This document shows positions 1 to 9,106 of a stretch of 38,231 bases of DNA, piece after piece. Positions within the stretch are counted from its first letter, which is position 1. Each line of letters starts with the position of its first letter. Source of the DNA: Caldisericia bacterium (GTDB taxonomy: Bacteria > Caldisericota > Caldisericia > UBA6126); NCBI GenBank assembly GCA_028700655.1, contig JAQVSG010000009.1, positions 1-38,231 on the forward strand. Reading direction: 5' to 3'. The notes under the pieces were generated by a model, which ran no database searches, was not told the origin of the DNA, and was given only the letters and a program-made list of their open reading frames with translations. A program made the translations under genes and the position numbers.

Positions 1-2853
1 GGGTCCTATATACCTGCTCATATTTTAAAGAGCTCATCAGATATGTATGCAACAGATGGCACTACAAGAGAAAAACATGGCAAATTGCCGGGCCATGTAG
101 TTGATTATATAATTACTGGAACGCCCCAGAACCCCTTGTGTACAATTTTGATATACCCGATTCAAATTCGATCTGGCTTTGTTTTTTTCGTTCAAGAGTG
201 TACATTTTTGATCGTTCCCAATTTGGAAGATCCCATAACCCTTGGCAAAACAGGTAAGGAAAAAGAAATAATCATTTACCCAGATGCATGGACATCTTCG
301 GTAAAAAAGTTGCAACATTTGCATCAGACATGGGGTATTGATAGTACGATGATGTCATTGTCAGAAATAGAGAGTGGTACGTACGAAAATATAGCAACAA
401 AAAACAATATCGGTGCCTTTAAGAGCATAGAAAGATTGGAGCAGAATAAATGGGGATTTTTAGAAACGTGGAATTATGAACTTGCGTCGAAAATTCGGCT
501 GTTTTTAAAATCAAATCTTAAAGAAGATCCCCATAAATATGTTACATTGATTGGGGACAATGCTATTATACCAACCTCCGTATATGCTTCCTATAGCAAT
601 ATGGATTTCAACCTTACACACGATTTTTACAACGAAATGCTGCCCTCCGACTTTTTTTATATGTCTCCGAATGGGGGAGATAAAAAGTTAATTATTGAAA
701 GCTCTTGTGGACGAATACCTGTAAGAACAGAAGAAGAACTACAACGATATATAGAAAAAGTAGCTTGCTGGTATGAAAACGTAGACATCGAATGGTTTTC
801 AAAAATGGCTTTTATAGGGGGAGATTTATTCCAGCGTGATTACGTAGGCGAAATGTTATGTCAACATATAATAAACCAACTTCCGGGTGTAGCCTCAGAC
901 TTCACAAAACTATATGCTACAGAAGGTAAATGCAACGACAAAGAAGCCACTGCTCTTTTACAAAAAGGACAGCATGGTTTTGTGACCATTTGTGCACACG
1001 GTTCAGGTAGTGAAATACGGTTAGAACCAGGTTTTTTTGATGTTCGAGATAGTATGAACCTAGAAAAAGAAGAAAAAGTTCCCATTGTGTTTAGCTATTC
1101 CTGTATGAATGGGGCGTATGATTCAAGAGACTCTGGTATAACTTACGAAACAGACCCTGTTTTCGGAGTGCCCACTTCTTTTGGTCAATCTCTGCTCTTT
1201 TCTCCGGCTGGTTCAATTGCTTTTGTTGGAGGAGCCCGAGTCAATTACTCAAGCTTTTCTGTTGAAAAAGGGTACAATGGAGAAGTCTCTTACAAGAATC
1301 CTCAACAAATGGATGCAATGTGTGTCCACTTCTCAAAGAATATTGCGTATTCAAACTCACTAGGAGAAATTTGTAGTAGGACTCTCACAGAATATCTTCA
1401 AGAGAATTATCTGTACGACTTTTCTTTACACAGCTTTGTTGGCTTCACACTCTTGGGAGATCCTACGCTACCGATTCTTCACCCGTCGGAAGCTTCAGAA
1501 ACATCATTACCAACCATGAGTGTTGAAGTTAAGTCTATTATTGTTGACGATGAAAGCACATATTATCCTACTGTTTTCCTTGACAAGAATTGCTCTTTAG
1601 AAATGGAAATGAAGAATTGTTCAAAAATCCTTGTTTTCGATTATACAAACCCAAGCAATGTCCAATTTTCAGGAAATGTCTCTGGAAAAACAAACATAGT
1701 CCTTCCCTTGGACTTCTCACCAAAAACAAGTATTCGGTGTGAAGATGAAGCAGGAAACGAAATGCGATTCTTTTTTTTATCGGCAAATCCGTATAGTATT
1801 TCTTTAGAACACCCGTACACACGCATTAAACATGCAAAAGCGGGGGAAAAACTTCCCTATTTTTATAGCCTATCGCAAGATGGATATAAGTCTATTCATC
1901 GTATTGAGTCTTCCCTAAGACTAATCGATGAAAAGGGGGTTGTAGTATATTCGGATAAGAAAATTTTGGAGAATATTCCCCGTCTCCGTAGTGTGGAAAA
2001 AGAATGTCTGATTCCATTGCCGACGAAACAAGGCAAATATACAGCAGAACATTCAATTGAAGGTTTTTCGGGGGATCCTACAACACATGAAAACACAGAA
2101 CTGTTGTTTTCTATGAATACAGAACAATGGTTGATTGATACTACGGTGGAAAAAGATGTGTGTAGAATTGGGATCCCTATAAACACGGGTAGTGAGAACA
2201 AAATGAATCATGCAATTCCCATTGAAACTCTAAATACGAAATTGGATACACTTCCTTTGCAGGACCAAAAGATTGAATTCTGCATCATTCCGAATCACTC
2301 TCTTGAAGTTTTTAATTTGAGAGGCATTCTTTTATTTGACAATTATTGGTGGGGTTATTCTCGTCAAGAAGCTTCTTTTCTTCTAGACTACTTAGAAACG
2401 TTTTCGAATCAAGGAGGAATGATACTTGGTTTTGGGCCAAATACGTACCATGAAAGTCTAAATCAAAAACTCTTACTTTTTTTTGGGATCCCTTCAACAT
2501 CGTTCTCGCTAACGAATTATAGCCGGCATTTAGAGCCTTTGTTTGTCGAATTAAACACACAGGATGGTACACAAAAAGAGACATATTTTGTACCTTCTCG
2601 AGCAAACTGGGAACCTTTTTTTGGACAAAGCTGGGAGAATATACAATTAGAGTCAACTGCTTCCCTCCTTGGTACTTCAAAAGATAAAAGAATTGGCCTG
2701 GTCCAAAATTATAACAATCGTTTTTTTGTTTCCTGCAGCTTCTTATCTCTAGATACGACAAGCTACCAAGATGATGTAGTAGGGTTATTTTTAACTCTAC
2801 TACGTACTCAATCAAGAAACAATGTTATTCTATCTACCATTGACAATAAATAA
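1..2853 (+). CDS. C25 (gingipain-type) cysteine peptidase, 5' end outside the window
   Basis: This is a secreted-type cysteine endopeptidase of the gingipain family. The reading frame is open to base 1 with no stop, and the first ATG (43) has no ribosome-binding site, so the true start and any signal peptide lie upstream. Counted from base 1, the catalytic His sits in CAHGSG (codon 997-999) and the catalytic Cys in SYSCMNGAYD (codon 1102-1104). They are 35 residues apart, as expected for C25. Other family blocks are present: YVTLIGDNAIIP, GRIPVRTEEE, AFVGGARV and the closing LLGDPTLPI. About 430 residues of beta-rich, probably Ig-like sequence follow and are not recognised in detail. The gene ends 60 bp before plsY. 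C25 enzymes are best known from Bacteroidetes type IX secretion, but no such machinery or C-terminal sorting domain is visible here. The family call is firm; the substrate is unknown. Confidence 0.85.
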   Translation, partial: GSYIPAHILKSSSDMYATDGTTREKHGKLPGHVVDYIITGTPQNPLCTILIYPIQIRSGFVFFVQECTFLIVPNLEDPITLGKTGKEKEIIIYPDAWTSSVKKLQHLHQTWGIDSTMMSLSEIESGTYENIATKNNIGAFKSIERLEQNKWGFLETWNYELASKIRLFLKSNLKEDPHKYVTLIGDNAIIPTSVYASYSNMDFNLTHDFYNEMLPSDFFYMSPNGGDKKLIIESSCGRIPVRTEEELQRYIEKVACWYENVDIEWFSKMAFIGGDLFQRDYVGEMLCQHIINQLPGVASDFTKLYATEGKCNDKEATALLQKGQHGFVTICAHGSGSEIRLEPGFFDVRDSMNLEKEEKVPIVFSYSCMNGAYDSRDSGITYETDPVFGVPTSFGQSLLFSPAGSIAFVGGARVNYSSFSVEKGYNGEVSYKNPQQMDAMCVHFSKNIAYSNSLGEICSRTLTEYLQENYLYDFSLHSFVGFTLLGDPTLPILHPSEASETSLPTMSVEVKSIIVDDESTYYPTVFLDKNCSLEMEMKNCSKILVFDYTNPSNVQFSGNVSGKTNIVLPLDFSPKTSIRCEDEAGNEMRFFFLSANPYSISLEHPYTRIKHAKAGEKLPYFYSLSQDGYKSIHRIESSLRLIDEKGVVVYSDKKILENIPRLRSVEKECLIPLPTKQGKYTAEHSIEGFSGDPTTHENTELLFSMNTEQWLIDTTVEKDVCRIGIPINTGSENKMNHAIPIETLNTKLDTLPLQDQKIEFCIIPNHSLEVFNLRGILLFDNYWWGYSRQEASFLLDYLETFSNQGGMILGFGPNTYHESLNQKLLLFFGIPSTSFSLTNYSRHLEPLFVELNTQDGTQKETYFVPSRANWEPFFGQSWENIQLESTASLLGTSKDKRIGLVQNYNNRFFVSCSFLSLDTTSYQDDVVGLFLTLLRTQSRNNVILSTIDNK

Positions 2854-2913
2854 ATGCTATCATGTAGAAAGTAGTGTCTTTTCCAATGAATAAGAGTTAT
2901 CTATGAGGACGTG

Positions 2914-3717
2914 ATGACAAACAGCATGAATAGCGGTTTATTATTAACATTTATTGGGTATCTAATTGGCTCAATCCCGTCTGCTCTTATTATTGGTAAA
3001 CTGAAAACAGGAAAGGACATTCGTGATAACGAATTCAAAAACATGGGCGCAAACAACGTTTACCACTCTATTGGGAAATCTTGGGGATTTTTTACTTTTG
3101 CCTGTGATTTCCTAAAGGGATACATCCCAACGTACATTGGGTATTTCTTGTTTACCAACGGTCTTATACATGGGGGTTGGTTTTTAGGAGTTGCTGGCTC
3201 GACAATTTGTGGCCATAATTGGCCAGTTTTCGCTGGCTTCCGAGGAGGGAAAGGCGCTTCCACGGCTGCAGGTGTGTCGTTTGCCGTTTTTCCTCTTATC
3301 AGCTTACTATTGGTGCCACTTCTTGTTCTCATGAACTCCATAACAAAAAACATTTCGTTTGCAGCTGGTTTCTGTTTCTTACTCGTACCTTTGTTTGTTT
3401 TCTCTAAAAACTATAGTCTATATGAAGGTTATATCAGTATATTAATACCCCTACTCATTCTGCCTAAAATCATTCCCTTGTTTGTAAAAATGGTCCATAC
3501 AAGCAAGTTAAACCCAAAAAAAATGTGGTACATTGTTATATATGGATTTAAAAGAGCCACAGAATATTCAGCCAAGCAATCTTCCATTTTTTCTACAAAA
3601 ATTAAGAATAGTAGTAAAGATATCCTTTCTAAATCTACCTCTTTGAAAAATTCGATTTTCCACCCGAAAGGAAAAACTTCGAATAGAAAGAAGGATCAGG
3701 ATGAATGTGAAAAATAA
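2914..3717 (+). CDS. plsY: Acyl-phosphate:glycerol-3-phosphate acyltransferase PlsY
   Basis: PlsY is an integral membrane enzyme that transfers an acyl chain from acyl-phosphate (made by PlsX) to glycerol-3-phosphate, giving lysophosphatidate. The family blocks appear in order: GYLIGSIPSALIIGK near the N terminus, NMGANNV (usually NIGATNV) in the first conserved loop, and GHNWPVFAGFRGGKGAST in the second. Several hydrophobic spans follow. The GAGG-like site at 2905-2908 favours ATG 2914, with a GTG at 2911 and an ATG at 2926 as alternatives. At 267 residues it is longer than the usual roughly 200. The excess is a hydrophilic Lys/Ser-rich C-terminal tail of about 60 residues without recognisable domains. 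The last 17 bases overlap the next gene, suggesting translational coupling. PlsX is encoded about 5 kb downstream. Confidence 0.9.
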   Translation: MTNSMNSGLLLTFIGYLIGSIPSALIIGKLKTGKDIRDNEFKNMGANNVYHSIGKSWGFFTFACDFLKGYIPTYIGYFLFTNGLIHGGWFLGVAGSTICGHNWPVFAGFRGGKGASTAAGVSFAVFPLISLLLVPLLVLMNSITKNISFAAGFCFLLVPLFVFSKNYSLYEGYISILIPLLILPKIIPLFVKMVHTSKLNPKKMWYIVIYGFKRATEYSAKQSSIFSTKIKNSSKDILSKSTSLKNSIFHPKGKTSNRKKDQDECEK

Positions 3718-5890
3718 CACATCTTTCTTGTTGAAAACATGTATCTTCATTGTTTCTTTCCTTATTTCGTTATCCCCACTGTCCTTGTTTGCTGAGACAA
3801 ATCGTTCTTGGTATTCCTTGGGTCATGGTCCTATTGCTGGAGAATTGGGATATCCAATTCGTATTTGTACAGATCAATCCACCAATATTTTAGTATTGGA
3901 TGGTCTAAAATCCTGCATTGGTAAGTATGACAGGTTTCGTAAATTAATCCAAGCGTTCCCTGTATACCTTCCGAATTCCGACTATTATGCAGAAGTTGAA
4001 CTCCATACTTCTTTGGACAATGAAATATACCTTCGAGTAGACAATTTCCTCTATACATACTCCAGTGATGGATCTCTTCTTCATACTTGTCAGTTAAACA
4101 CCATTAAAGGTTTTATTGGGCCCGTTGGAAACCGTATTGTTCCAATTGAATCTCGAAAAATTGTTTTTAAAGATCAATCTGGAGGTACTGTATGGATGGG
4201 CTCCATTGAGGAAAACTCCGATATTGCCAGGGAACTCACCGATGAAAATGGAGATCCTATAGCCGCCATTGACATAACCGTATCCAAAGATGCAATCTAC
4301 ATATTACAGGCTCCTTACGGCGATTTACGCAATTCGCATGCAAGTATCTACCAGTTTTCTCTAGATGGCTCTTATGTCAAACATACTGAGTTGTCAGAAC
4401 TGTCCCACTTTCCCACTCATATTTCTTGTCATCCTGATGGCTACATTGCATTATTTAGCACTCCCTCTTATTTTTTCATTCTTCAGCCGAATACGTTTTC
4501 CATTTTGAACGAAGGACAGTACATTAGTACAAATACTACGATGTTTCAGAATGATCTCGATTTTTGTAGCTTCTCTCAACAAGAAATCTTGATCTGTCAC
4601 CCCAACAAAGGTATCGAATTGATTGGGACGGATACCTCGTCGGTATTAATCCCCGTTTGTCCATCAAAAACAATGTCCCCGTATCGAATTACGGGAGACA
4701 AAATTAACATTTTTACCTTTCACCTTTTATCCAGCACAATAAGCTACTACCACAACGATACTTTAAAAGCTTCCGTTCCTCTTAGCCAAATCCAATCCTT
4801 GGCGAATGTATCGAATTTTAGTTCCGATGTACAACTATTTATCGATAGCGAAGATTCTCTTTTTATTGTTATCAAAGGAATACAATTGTCTATTATTCAC
4901 TACAATATGGGAGAAAACCAAGCCTCTGTCGTAAAAATTCCCTCCTACATACCGCCGAAATCAAGTATTTATTATCGATCCTCGGATCAGACTTTTTTTG
5001 TCCTCTCTTGGTTTGATGGAATATTGTATTCCTTTGATAAAAAAGGAGAAAACATTACAAAACTGGAGATTATTTCTCTCAAGAATCAATCTTCATTCAC
5101 TCATCAATGCTCTATAAGCGTCGATGATGCTGGGTTTTTGTATATTTTGCTTCCCACTTTTAGAAAAGTTCGCGTGGTCGACACAAAAGGCTATTTAGTA
5201 GTAGAGTTTTCCCTACCCATGGATGGTGTTTACTCTGATATGCACCTTGCTGGTTCCATAGTTTCCATTTTAAATTCCACCAATGGTACTGTTTATTTTT
5301 GTACAAAACGGGGAGAAGAATTGTTTTCTGTTGGTGAAAACGGAGCCGTTTTATACCCTGCTAGCATAGAAGGATACCAGGAAAAAAAGGGATCCTTGAA
5401 TTACCCAGGCGACATATGGGGTACAGAAGACTATGTCTATATCGCTGACACAGGAAATTCTCGTATTCAAATCGTATCTTTAAAGAGTTCCGATTCACAA
5501 CCCAAAGAGAGAACCACCATTGTACTCCAAATCGGTTCCAAATCTGCGTATATAGACAATGAAAGAGTCGATCTTGATGAGCCCCCCTTCACAGAGAATG
5601 GAAGAACACTGGTCCCATTCCGTTTCATAGGAGAAGCATTGAACGCAGAAATTGTATGGGACAGCAAGCAGAAAAAAGCTTCTTATATATTGGATGGCAA
5701 TCGTGTAGACGTTATTCTTGGGAGCAATACAGCGTATGTCAACGATGAACCGGTAACACTCGATGTTCCACCCATGATTAAAAATGGCCGGACATTTGTT
5801 CCTATACGTTTTGTAACAGAAGCATTGGGAGCATCCGTTATATGGGAAGCCAATACAAAGAAAATATATATCACCTACCCGGGGCAATAA
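3701..5890 (+). CDS. Secreted beta-propeller-like protein with two C-terminal copper-amine-oxidase-like (stalk) domains
   Basis: The product is 729 residues. It starts at an ATG preceded by AAGGA and opens with a signal peptide (MNVKNN, then a hydrophobic core, with likely cleavage after SLFA). The body to about residue 600 is beta-rich with recurring 'Y.fd..G' strands, as in a propeller. One NHL-type repeat is clear near residues 563-590 (YPGDIWG...YVYIADTGNSRIQI). Residues about 605-725 hold two copies of the copper amine oxidase N-terminal (stalk) domain, each with the signature NGRT(L/F)VP(F/I)RF(I/V)xEALxAxxxW. In Firmicutes such domains are common on surface proteins and are not enzymatic. 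The gene overlaps plsY by 17 bp and converges on purM with only 9 bp between stops. The exact function is unknown; a cell-surface binding or scaffold role is inferred. Confidence 0.75.
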   Translation: MNVKNNTSFLLKTCIFIVSFLISLSPLSLFAETNRSWYSLGHGPIAGELGYPIRICTDQSTNILVLDGLKSCIGKYDRFRKLIQAFPVYLPNSDYYAEVELHTSLDNEIYLRVDNFLYTYSSDGSLLHTCQLNTIKGFIGPVGNRIVPIESRKIVFKDQSGGTVWMGSIEENSDIARELTDENGDPIAAIDITVSKDAIYILQAPYGDLRNSHASIYQFSLDGSYVKHTELSELSHFPTHISCHPDGYIALFSTPSYFFILQPNTFSILNEGQYISTNTTMFQNDLDFCSFSQQEILICHPNKGIELIGTDTSSVLIPVCPSKTMSPYRITGDKINIFTFHLLSSTISYYHNDTLKASVPLSQIQSLANVSNFSSDVQLFIDSEDSLFIVIKGIQLSIIHYNMGENQASVVKIPSYIPPKSSIYYRSSDQTFFVLSWFDGILYSFDKKGENITKLEIISLKNQSSFTHQCSISVDDAGFLYILLPTFRKVRVVDTKGYLVVEFSLPMDGVYSDMHLAGSIVSILNSTNGTVYFCTKRGEELFSVGENGAVLYPASIEGYQEKKGSLNYPGDIWGTEDYVYIADTGNSRIQIVSLKSSDSQPKERTTIVLQIGSKSAYIDNERVDLDEPPFTENGRTLVPFRFIGEALNAEIVWDSKQKKASYILDGNRVDVILGSNTAYVNDEPVTLDVPPMIKNGRTFVPIRFVTEALGASVIWEANTKKIYITYPGQ

Positions 5891-5899
5891 CGGTAAGTA

Positions 5900-6961
5900 C
5901 TATTTTTTGTATTTTCGTATCGTCCCTTGTTCAGCTACCAATGACAAACTGGGAACCGTAAGTTTGGGGTGTTGGCTCTTTTGTATGGTTCCAATTTGAG
6001 CATGATCTATTCCTTGTTGATCTAAAAATGTATGGATAGCCTCGTATTCGTTTTGTAACACAATAGCCACAAAACCTAATCCCATATTAAAATCTTTATA
6101 CATTTCTTCAACAGGAATACAGCCGATTCTTTGAATAGTTTGAAAAATCGGAAGGACGGGAAGAGGATTGTCAATCACATATTCAACACAGGAGTCAAGA
6201 CGCAGAATGTTCAGCAAGCCATCCCCTGTAATATTCGCAAATCCTTTGACAGTAAAATGGTTAAGAAGTTTCATAGCAGCTTCCACATAAATTTTTGTAG
6301 GAGTAAGGAGTTCCATCAACAAATCCCTAGAAGGATGACTGGAAGGCTCCAATAACACTTTTCTTGCCAATGTGAATCCATTACTATGTAATCCAGTGCT
6401 AGGAAATCCTAGTATGACATCTCCCTCCTCAATTTCTTTTCCTGTCAGAATAGAATCTTTTTGTACAGTTCCTATAGCGGTTCCTACTAAATCAAAGGCG
6501 GTCTTCTTTGGGTGTAGTAGATCTTTCACTTGTGCAATTTCACCACCAGGAATGGAGACTCTGGCCTGTTTACATCCCTCATGCAAACCGATTGCAATTT
6601 GTTCAATAGTAACAGGATCATATTCTGCCACAGCAATATAATCCAAGAAACTGATGGGTTCCGCTCCCACACAGATAAGGTCGTTTACATTCATGGCAAC
6701 ACAGTCAATTCCGATGGTGTCGTATTTTTGAAGTTGTTCGGCTACGAGTAACTTCGTTCCTACGCCATCGGTGGAAACAGCAAGACCCATATTGTTTCCT
6801 ATGTGAATAACGTTTGCAAAAAAGCCAATGGGCAGTAATACATGACCATACTCATCAGGATCTCTAAATGCAAAGGTTTTGTCGACCCACTGCAACAATC
6901 CTTTCATTGAGGTTCCGTCTGCAAGTGTTTGTACGCCGGCTTCTTTGTAAAAGTCTTTCAT
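5900..6961 (-). CDS. purM: Phosphoribosylformylglycinamidine cyclo-ligase (AIR synthetase)
   Basis: PurM closes the imidazole ring of FGAM with ATP to give AIR, the fifth step of de novo purine synthesis. The protein of 353 residues has the family hallmarks YKEAGV near the N terminus, STDGVGTK at about 63-70 and CVAMNVNDL at about 87-95. It also has the Gly-rich IPGGEIAQ and ITGDGL segments. An in-frame TTG lies 54 bp further out. ATG 6961 is preferred because AAGGAG stands 7 bases before it and the product then begins MKDFYKEAG, as in relatives. It stands alone: no other pur gene is in the window, whereas purM usually sits in a pur operon. It is divergent from the methyltransferase at 7059. 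Confidence 0.95.
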   Translation of the reverse strand: MKDFYKEAGVQTLADGTSMKGLLQWVDKTFAFRDPDEYGHVLLPIGFFANVIHIGNNMGLAVSTDGVGTKLLVAEQLQKYDTIGIDCVAMNVNDLICVGAEPISFLDYIAVAEYDPVTIEQIAIGLHEGCKQARVSIPGGEIAQVKDLLHPKKTAFDLVGTAIGTVQKDSILTGKEIEEGDVILGFPSTGLHSNGFTLARKVLLEPSSHPSRDLLMELLTPTKIYVEAAMKLLNHFTVKGFANITGDGLLNILRLDSCVEYVIDNPLPVLPIFQTIQRIGCIPVEEMYKDFNMGLGFVAIVLQNEYEAIHTFLDQQGIDHAQIGTIQKSQHPKLTVPSLSLVAEQGTIRKYKK

Positions 6962-6992
6962 TTTGTACTCCTTCGTAAGAATGCATATCGCT

Positions 6993-7021
6993 ATTATATA
7001 ATTTCTTTCTTTCATGGTAAA
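6993..7021 (-). promoter_or_regulatory. Candidate sigma-A-type promoter of purM
   Basis: On the minus strand, TTTACC (7016-7021) is followed after 17 bases by a perfect TATAAT (6993-6998). This gives an untranslated leader of about 25 bases before ATG 6961. Read from sequence only. No PurR box or purine riboswitch was recognised between the promoter and the gene. Confidence 0.55.
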
Positions 7022-7058
7022 ATGAATATGAAAAACTTTACACTATAGGGAGAAGGAT

Positions 7059-7769
7059 ATGCCTAGCGAAGATTTATTTGATTCCTTATCAGCACATTAT
7101 GACGATTGGTACAAAACACCTCTAGGAGAGTTTGTTGACACACTAGAACAACGGTTGTTATGGAAGCATTGTGGCAATTTGATGGGCAAAAGAGTCCTTG
7201 ACGTTGGTTGCGGAACAGGCATATATAGCATTCGCATGGCCAATCTTGGGGCACATGTTTCTGCCATCGATGCATCGAACAAAATGATAACAATTGCCCA
7301 AGAAAAAACGGAACAATCGATTGTACCCATCCATTTTATTGAAGCAGCAGCAGAAAACTTACCCTTTCAAGATCACAGCTTTGATATTGTTGTAGCCGTC
7401 AGTTCGTTAGAATTTGTGGACAATACATATCAATCCTTTGAGGAAATTCATCGGGTTTTAAAACCTGGTGGTAAAGCCGTTGTTGGTGTTTTAAATAGAG
7501 AATCAGTGTGGATTCAATCTCTCATGCATCAACCTGATTTTGACAATTCAATTTACAGACATGCTGATTTTTTTACCTACCAAACAGTAAAAGATCTTTT
7601 CCATCAATTCGATGATTTTTCAACTCCTAATATTGAATCTGCTGTTTTTGTAAACTATCATCCATCCCTTTTCTTGGAACCGGAAGCTTCTTATGTTGAA
7701 TTTTTTAGACGCTTACTAAAACCTCTTAAAGGTGCATTTTTGGTTGGTTCATCAAGAAAAATGGAGTAA
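7059..7769 (+). CDS. Class I SAM-dependent methyltransferase, substrate unknown
   Basis: The 236-residue protein has a Methyltransf_11-type Rossmann fold. The SAM-binding motif I is VLDVGCGTG (residues 46-54), an acidic residue ends strand 2 (AID), and PFQDHSFDIVVAVSSLEF covers motifs II-III, followed by HRVLKPGGK. GGAGAAGGAT precedes the ATG. The gene is divergent from purM and lies just upstream of the rpmF-plsX promoter. Similar small-molecule or quinone methyltransferases share this fold, and nothing here fixes the substrate. No membrane segment or extra domain is visible. Confidence 0.85.
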   Translation: MPSEDLFDSLSAHYDDWYKTPLGEFVDTLEQRLLWKHCGNLMGKRVLDVGCGTGIYSIRMANLGAHVSAIDASNKMITIAQEKTEQSIVPIHFIEAAAENLPFQDHSFDIVVAVSSLEFVDNTYQSFEEIHRVLKPGGKAVVGVLNRESVWIQSLMHQPDFDNSIYRHADFFTYQTVKDLFHQFDDFSTPNIESAVFVNYHPSLFLEPEASYVEFFRRLLKPLKGAFLVGSSRKME

Positions 7770-7776
7770 CTTCCGT

Positions 7777-7804
7777 TTGATTTTCAGCTACAGTTTACTA
7801 TACT
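7777..7804 (+). promoter_or_regulatory. Candidate promoter of rpmF-plsX
   Basis: TTGATT (7777-7782) and TATACT (7799-7804) are separated by 16 bases, giving a leader of roughly 40 bases before rpmF. This is a pattern match in the intergenic gap after the methyltransferase gene. Confidence 0.5.
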
Positions 7805-7853
7805 ACTTTTCTTGCATATATTATTTTGAACCCATGTATTAAAGGAGATATTG

Positions 7854-8057
7854 ATGAACGTCCCGAAAAAGAAAAGAACCGCACGGAGAAACAACCACCG
7901 CAGGGCAATGCAAAAACTTACTCCTGTGCAATTAACCAAATGCCCTAGTTGCAATAAGCTCATTCTTCCCCACAACGTTTGTAAATATTGTGGACATTAC
8001 AATAACGAAAGCATTATTGCCATTAAAGAAAAATCTGAGAAATCGGCCACTGCTTGA
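7854..8057 (+). CDS. rpmF: Large ribosomal subunit protein bL32
   Basis: The product is a 67-residue basic protein starting MNVPKKKRTARRNNHRR. It has the L32 zinc-ribbon pattern CPSC (residues 30-33) and CKYC (43-46), so it is the four-cysteine zinc-binding form. AAAGGAG stands 6 bases before ATG 7854; a TTG three bases earlier would be too close. Its TGA overlaps the TTG start of plsX, the widely conserved rpmF-plsX arrangement that links ribosome and membrane-lipid synthesis. The C-terminal tail (KEKSEKSATA) is slightly longer than in many homologs. Confidence 0.95.
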   Translation: MNVPKKKRTARRNNHRRAMQKLTPVQLTKCPSCNKLILPHNVCKYCGHYNNESIIAIKEKSEKSATA

Positions 8058-9049
8058 TTCGTGTAGCACTAGATGCTCTTGGTGGTGATCTAGGCTATAC
8101 AACCAGACTTCATGGGGCTCTAGACGCCGTTAAAAGCAACAAAGATATACATATCACAGTAACGGGTGATCACGATCAAATTGAGAAGGCTCTGAGACAA
8201 GAGTGTTTTTTTGCCTGTCGTGATCGTTTTTCTATTTTTCATGCTCCCGATAGTTTCCCCATGGATGAAACACCCTCCAAAATCCTTCGGTTTGGACAAT
8301 CAACGTCTCTATATCAATCTATACAATTGGTTAAAGATCATACTTGCGATGCAATTGTGAGTGCTGGCAATACAGGGGCACAAATGGCTGCCTCTCTCTT
8401 CCTTTTGGGTAGAATAACAGGCATCTCACGTCCTGGCATTGCTATACCTTTCCCCACTAACAAAGGGGTTTGCACTCTACTAGACGCAGGAGCTCACCTA
8501 GATAGCAAGCCTCAAAATCTTTTGGAATATGCGATTATGGGGTCAACTTATCATTCTCTTATGTTTTCGTGTCCCACCCCAAACGTGGCTATTATCAACA
8601 ATGGTAGTGAGCCCTCTAAGGGTAATTGTCTTACAAAAGCTTCCTACAAACTACTCTCTGAACACCTTCCCGAAACCTTCCGCGGATACATCGAGGGAAG
8701 GGATTTGTTTCAAGGAGATATCCAGGTGATGGTGTGTGATGGGTTTGTTGGAAATGTGATTTTAAAGACCGTAGAAGGCTCAATGCAGTTTATAAAAGAG
8801 TTCTTCAAAGAAGAAATCGGCTCTTCTCTAAAACACAAAATGGGTGGAATGCTTTTGAAAGACAGTTTTTCCTCTCTAAAACAGACCTTGGATTACCGTG
8901 AATACGGTGGTTCTCCTTTGTTGGGCGTAAAAGAGATTTCTATCATTTGCCATGGTTCTTCGGATCGGTTGGCAATTAAAAACGCCATATTGCAATCTGC
9001 GAAACTACATCAGTTACACTTTATTCAAAAGCTTACTCCCGTTTCATAG
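8054..9049 (+). CDS. plsX: Phosphate acyltransferase PlsX
   Basis: PlsX converts acyl-ACP and phosphate to acyl-phosphate, the substrate of PlsY, at the cytoplasmic face of the membrane. The 331-residue protein has the N-terminal signature VALDALGGD (usually AvDamGGD). It also has SAGNTGA, LLDAGA near the middle, and MVCDGFVGNVILKTVEG near the C terminus, all PlsX hallmarks. The start is a TTG that overlaps the rpmF stop by three bases without a strong Shine-Dalgarno, so translation is probably coupled to rpmF. No fabD or fabH follows, as it would in many genomes; the next gene is ssrA. Confidence 0.95.
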   Translation: MIRVALDALGGDLGYTTRLHGALDAVKSNKDIHITVTGDHDQIEKALRQECFFACRDRFSIFHAPDSFPMDETPSKILRFGQSTSLYQSIQLVKDHTCDAIVSAGNTGAQMAASLFLLGRITGISRPGIAIPFPTNKGVCTLLDAGAHLDSKPQNLLEYAIMGSTYHSLMFSCPTPNVAIINNGSEPSKGNCLTKASYKLLSEHLPETFRGYIEGRDLFQGDIQVMVCDGFVGNVILKTVEGSMQFIKEFFKEEIGSSLKHKMGGMLLKDSFSSLKQTLDYREYGGSPLLGVKEISIICHGSSDRLAIKNAILQSAKLHQLHFIQKLTPVS

Positions 9050-9106
9050 CACAAAAGATCCAGAAATGGGTATACTAATAACAATAGTATCTTGACAAGT
9101 TAATAT

